A DNA stretch of 16,275 bases, taken from positions 1 to 16,275 of the forward strand of contig JBFJVB010000065.1 of the NCBI GenBank assembly GCA_041624435.1, read 5' to 3'. The stretch is from Oceanococcus sp041624435 (lineage in GTDB: Bacteria > Pseudomonadota > Gammaproteobacteria > Nevskiales > Oceanococcaceae). Shown here piece by piece: positions 15,544 to 16,275 of the stretch; position 1 is the stretch's first letter, and the number at the start of each line of letters is the position of its first letter. Both the position numbers and the translations under genes were made by a program. The notes under the pieces are model-generated. The model searched no databases. It worked only from the letters and a program-made list of their open reading frames with translations, and had not been told where the DNA came from.

Positions 15544-16275
15544 ATGTCCAGTACGACCAGCTTGGCAGCGCCATCAGAGCCTGCCGGACACGCCACGCCG
15601 AACGAGATCGCAGTGGGTGTGATCATCGGGCGGGTGGGCGAATTTTTTGACTTTTTCGTCTTCGGAATCGCCACGGTACTGGTCTTTCCGGCGCTATTCT
15701 TCCCCTTCGCCAGTACCTACGATGGTCTGGTGTATTCCTTTGCGATTTTCTCGCTGGGATTTTTTGCCCGGCTATTGGGCGCGCTGATCTTTCGCATCGT
15801 CCACGACCGCTATGGGCGCGCGGCCAAACTGACCGGTGCGCTGCTATTGCTGGGCACGTCCACGGTCAGCATCGCCTTTTTGCCTGGGTATGAGCAGATC
15901 GGCGCTACCGCCATCGTGCTGCTCGCGGTCTTGCGAGTGGCCCAGGGTATCGCGGTGGGCGGCGCCTGGGATGGCCTGCCGTCCCTGCTGGCGGTCACTG
16001 CGCCCGAGGACCGGAGCGGCTGGTACGCGATGATCGCGCAGATTGGCGCCCCGATTGGTTTTGTCGTGGCCACCGGCTTGTTCGCCTATTTGTTCACCAG
16101 CGTCAGCGCCGAGGACTTCGTGGCCTGGGGCTGGCGCTTTGCATTCTTCACGGCGTTTGCGATCAATGTGGTCACGCTGTTTGCGCGCTTGCGCATGGCG
16201 GTCACCCCGGATTTCGAAGAGCTGTTCACCGCCAGCGAACTGACGCCCTCACCGGTGCCGGAGTTGCTGCGCGAA
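15544..16275 (+). CDS. MFS transporter, metabolite:H+ symporter-like (partial, N-terminal 244 codons)
   Basis: The gene runs off the window end, with 244 residues visible. At least five or six membrane helices can be seen, in the pattern of a major facilitator N-terminal half. The opening motif G29-R-V-G-E-F-F-D-F-F-V-F-G corresponds to the metabolite:H+ symporter family motif E-W-Y-D-F-x-x-Y-G, D88-R-Y-G-R in the loop between helices 2 and 3 is the MFS signature, and R131-V-A-Q-G-x-x-V-G-G-A-W corresponds to the family's R-x-x-Q-G-x-x-x-G-G-E-W, with Ala141 in place of the usual Glu. Such carriers import organic acids or osmolytes with protons; the substrate here is unknown. The start ATG 15544 has a purine-rich GGGGCGGAA upstream (15530-15538). 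The gene is divergent from cyoA and shares its leader, so joint regulation with the oxidase is possible. Confidence 0.9.
   Translation, partial: MSSTTSLAAPSEPAGHATPNEIAVGVIIGRVGEFFDFFVFGIATVLVFPALFFPFASTYDGLVYSFAIFSLGFFARLLGALIFRIVHDRYGRAAKLTGALLLLGTSTVSIAFLPGYEQIGATAIVLLAVLRVAQGIAVGGAWDGLPSLLAVTAPEDRSGWYAMIAQIGAPIGFVVATGLFAYLFTSVSAEDFVAWGWRFAFFTAFAINVVTLFARLRMAVTPDFEELFTASELTPSPVPELLRE

Overview
The window looks like ordinary chromosomal DNA from a GC-rich, aerobic gammaproteobacterium. The evidence is a FadE-type acyl-CoA dehydrogenase with its gammaproteobacterial-style C-terminal extension, a bo3-type quinol oxidase operon, and a winged-helix/Ser-Thr kinase/TPR regulator of a type I associate with Xanthomonadales-like lineages (for example Wenzhouxiangella or Lysobacter relatives). 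This placement is inference from gene content. No rRNA, tRNA, CRISPR array, transposase or phage gene was seen.

Layout. 1-132 (+) is the tail of an AraC-family regulator. 133-383 is a gene-free leader with an A+T/purine-rich hairpin. 384-686 (+) encodes a 100-residue exported protein of unknown function. 797-3859 (+) encodes a 1020-residue one-polypeptide signalling protein: winged-helix DNA-binding domain, Ser/Thr kinase with intact catalytic motifs, one membrane helix, a TolB/CadC-like domain and a TPR-rich tail. Its stop codon directly abuts the stop of a convergent minus-strand gene (3860-5986) for a large protein with two different sulfotransferase domains, each preceded by a copy of the same accessory domain. 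Upstream of that on the same strand lies a lipoprotein-type, formylglycine-dependent sulfatase (6125-7642). A 440-bp gene-free stretch follows, with a near-perfect operator-like inverted repeat. Then come fadE (8083-10575, -) and a compact operon cyoABCD-SURF1 (15422 down to 10758, -). Divergent from cyoA is the start of a metabolite:H+ symporter-like MFS transporter (15544 to the window end, +).

How they work together. The cyo genes form a translationally coupled operon: ATGA overlaps at B/C and C/D, and a TGA|ATG junction at D/SURF1. It encodes a terminal ubiquinol oxidase. All catalytic and quinone-site residues I could align to the E. coli enzyme are present, and the subunit II copper (CuA) ligands are missing, as expected for a quinol oxidase. 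FadE feeds electrons from fatty-acid oxidation into the same respiratory chain, but it has its own leader and is probably a separate unit. The left half is more unusual. A membrane-anchored kinase/DNA-binding protein with a small exported neighbour sits against a putative sulfation/desulfation gene pair. A functional link between these two is only a hypothesis from proximity; the parts themselves are well supported by sequence motifs.
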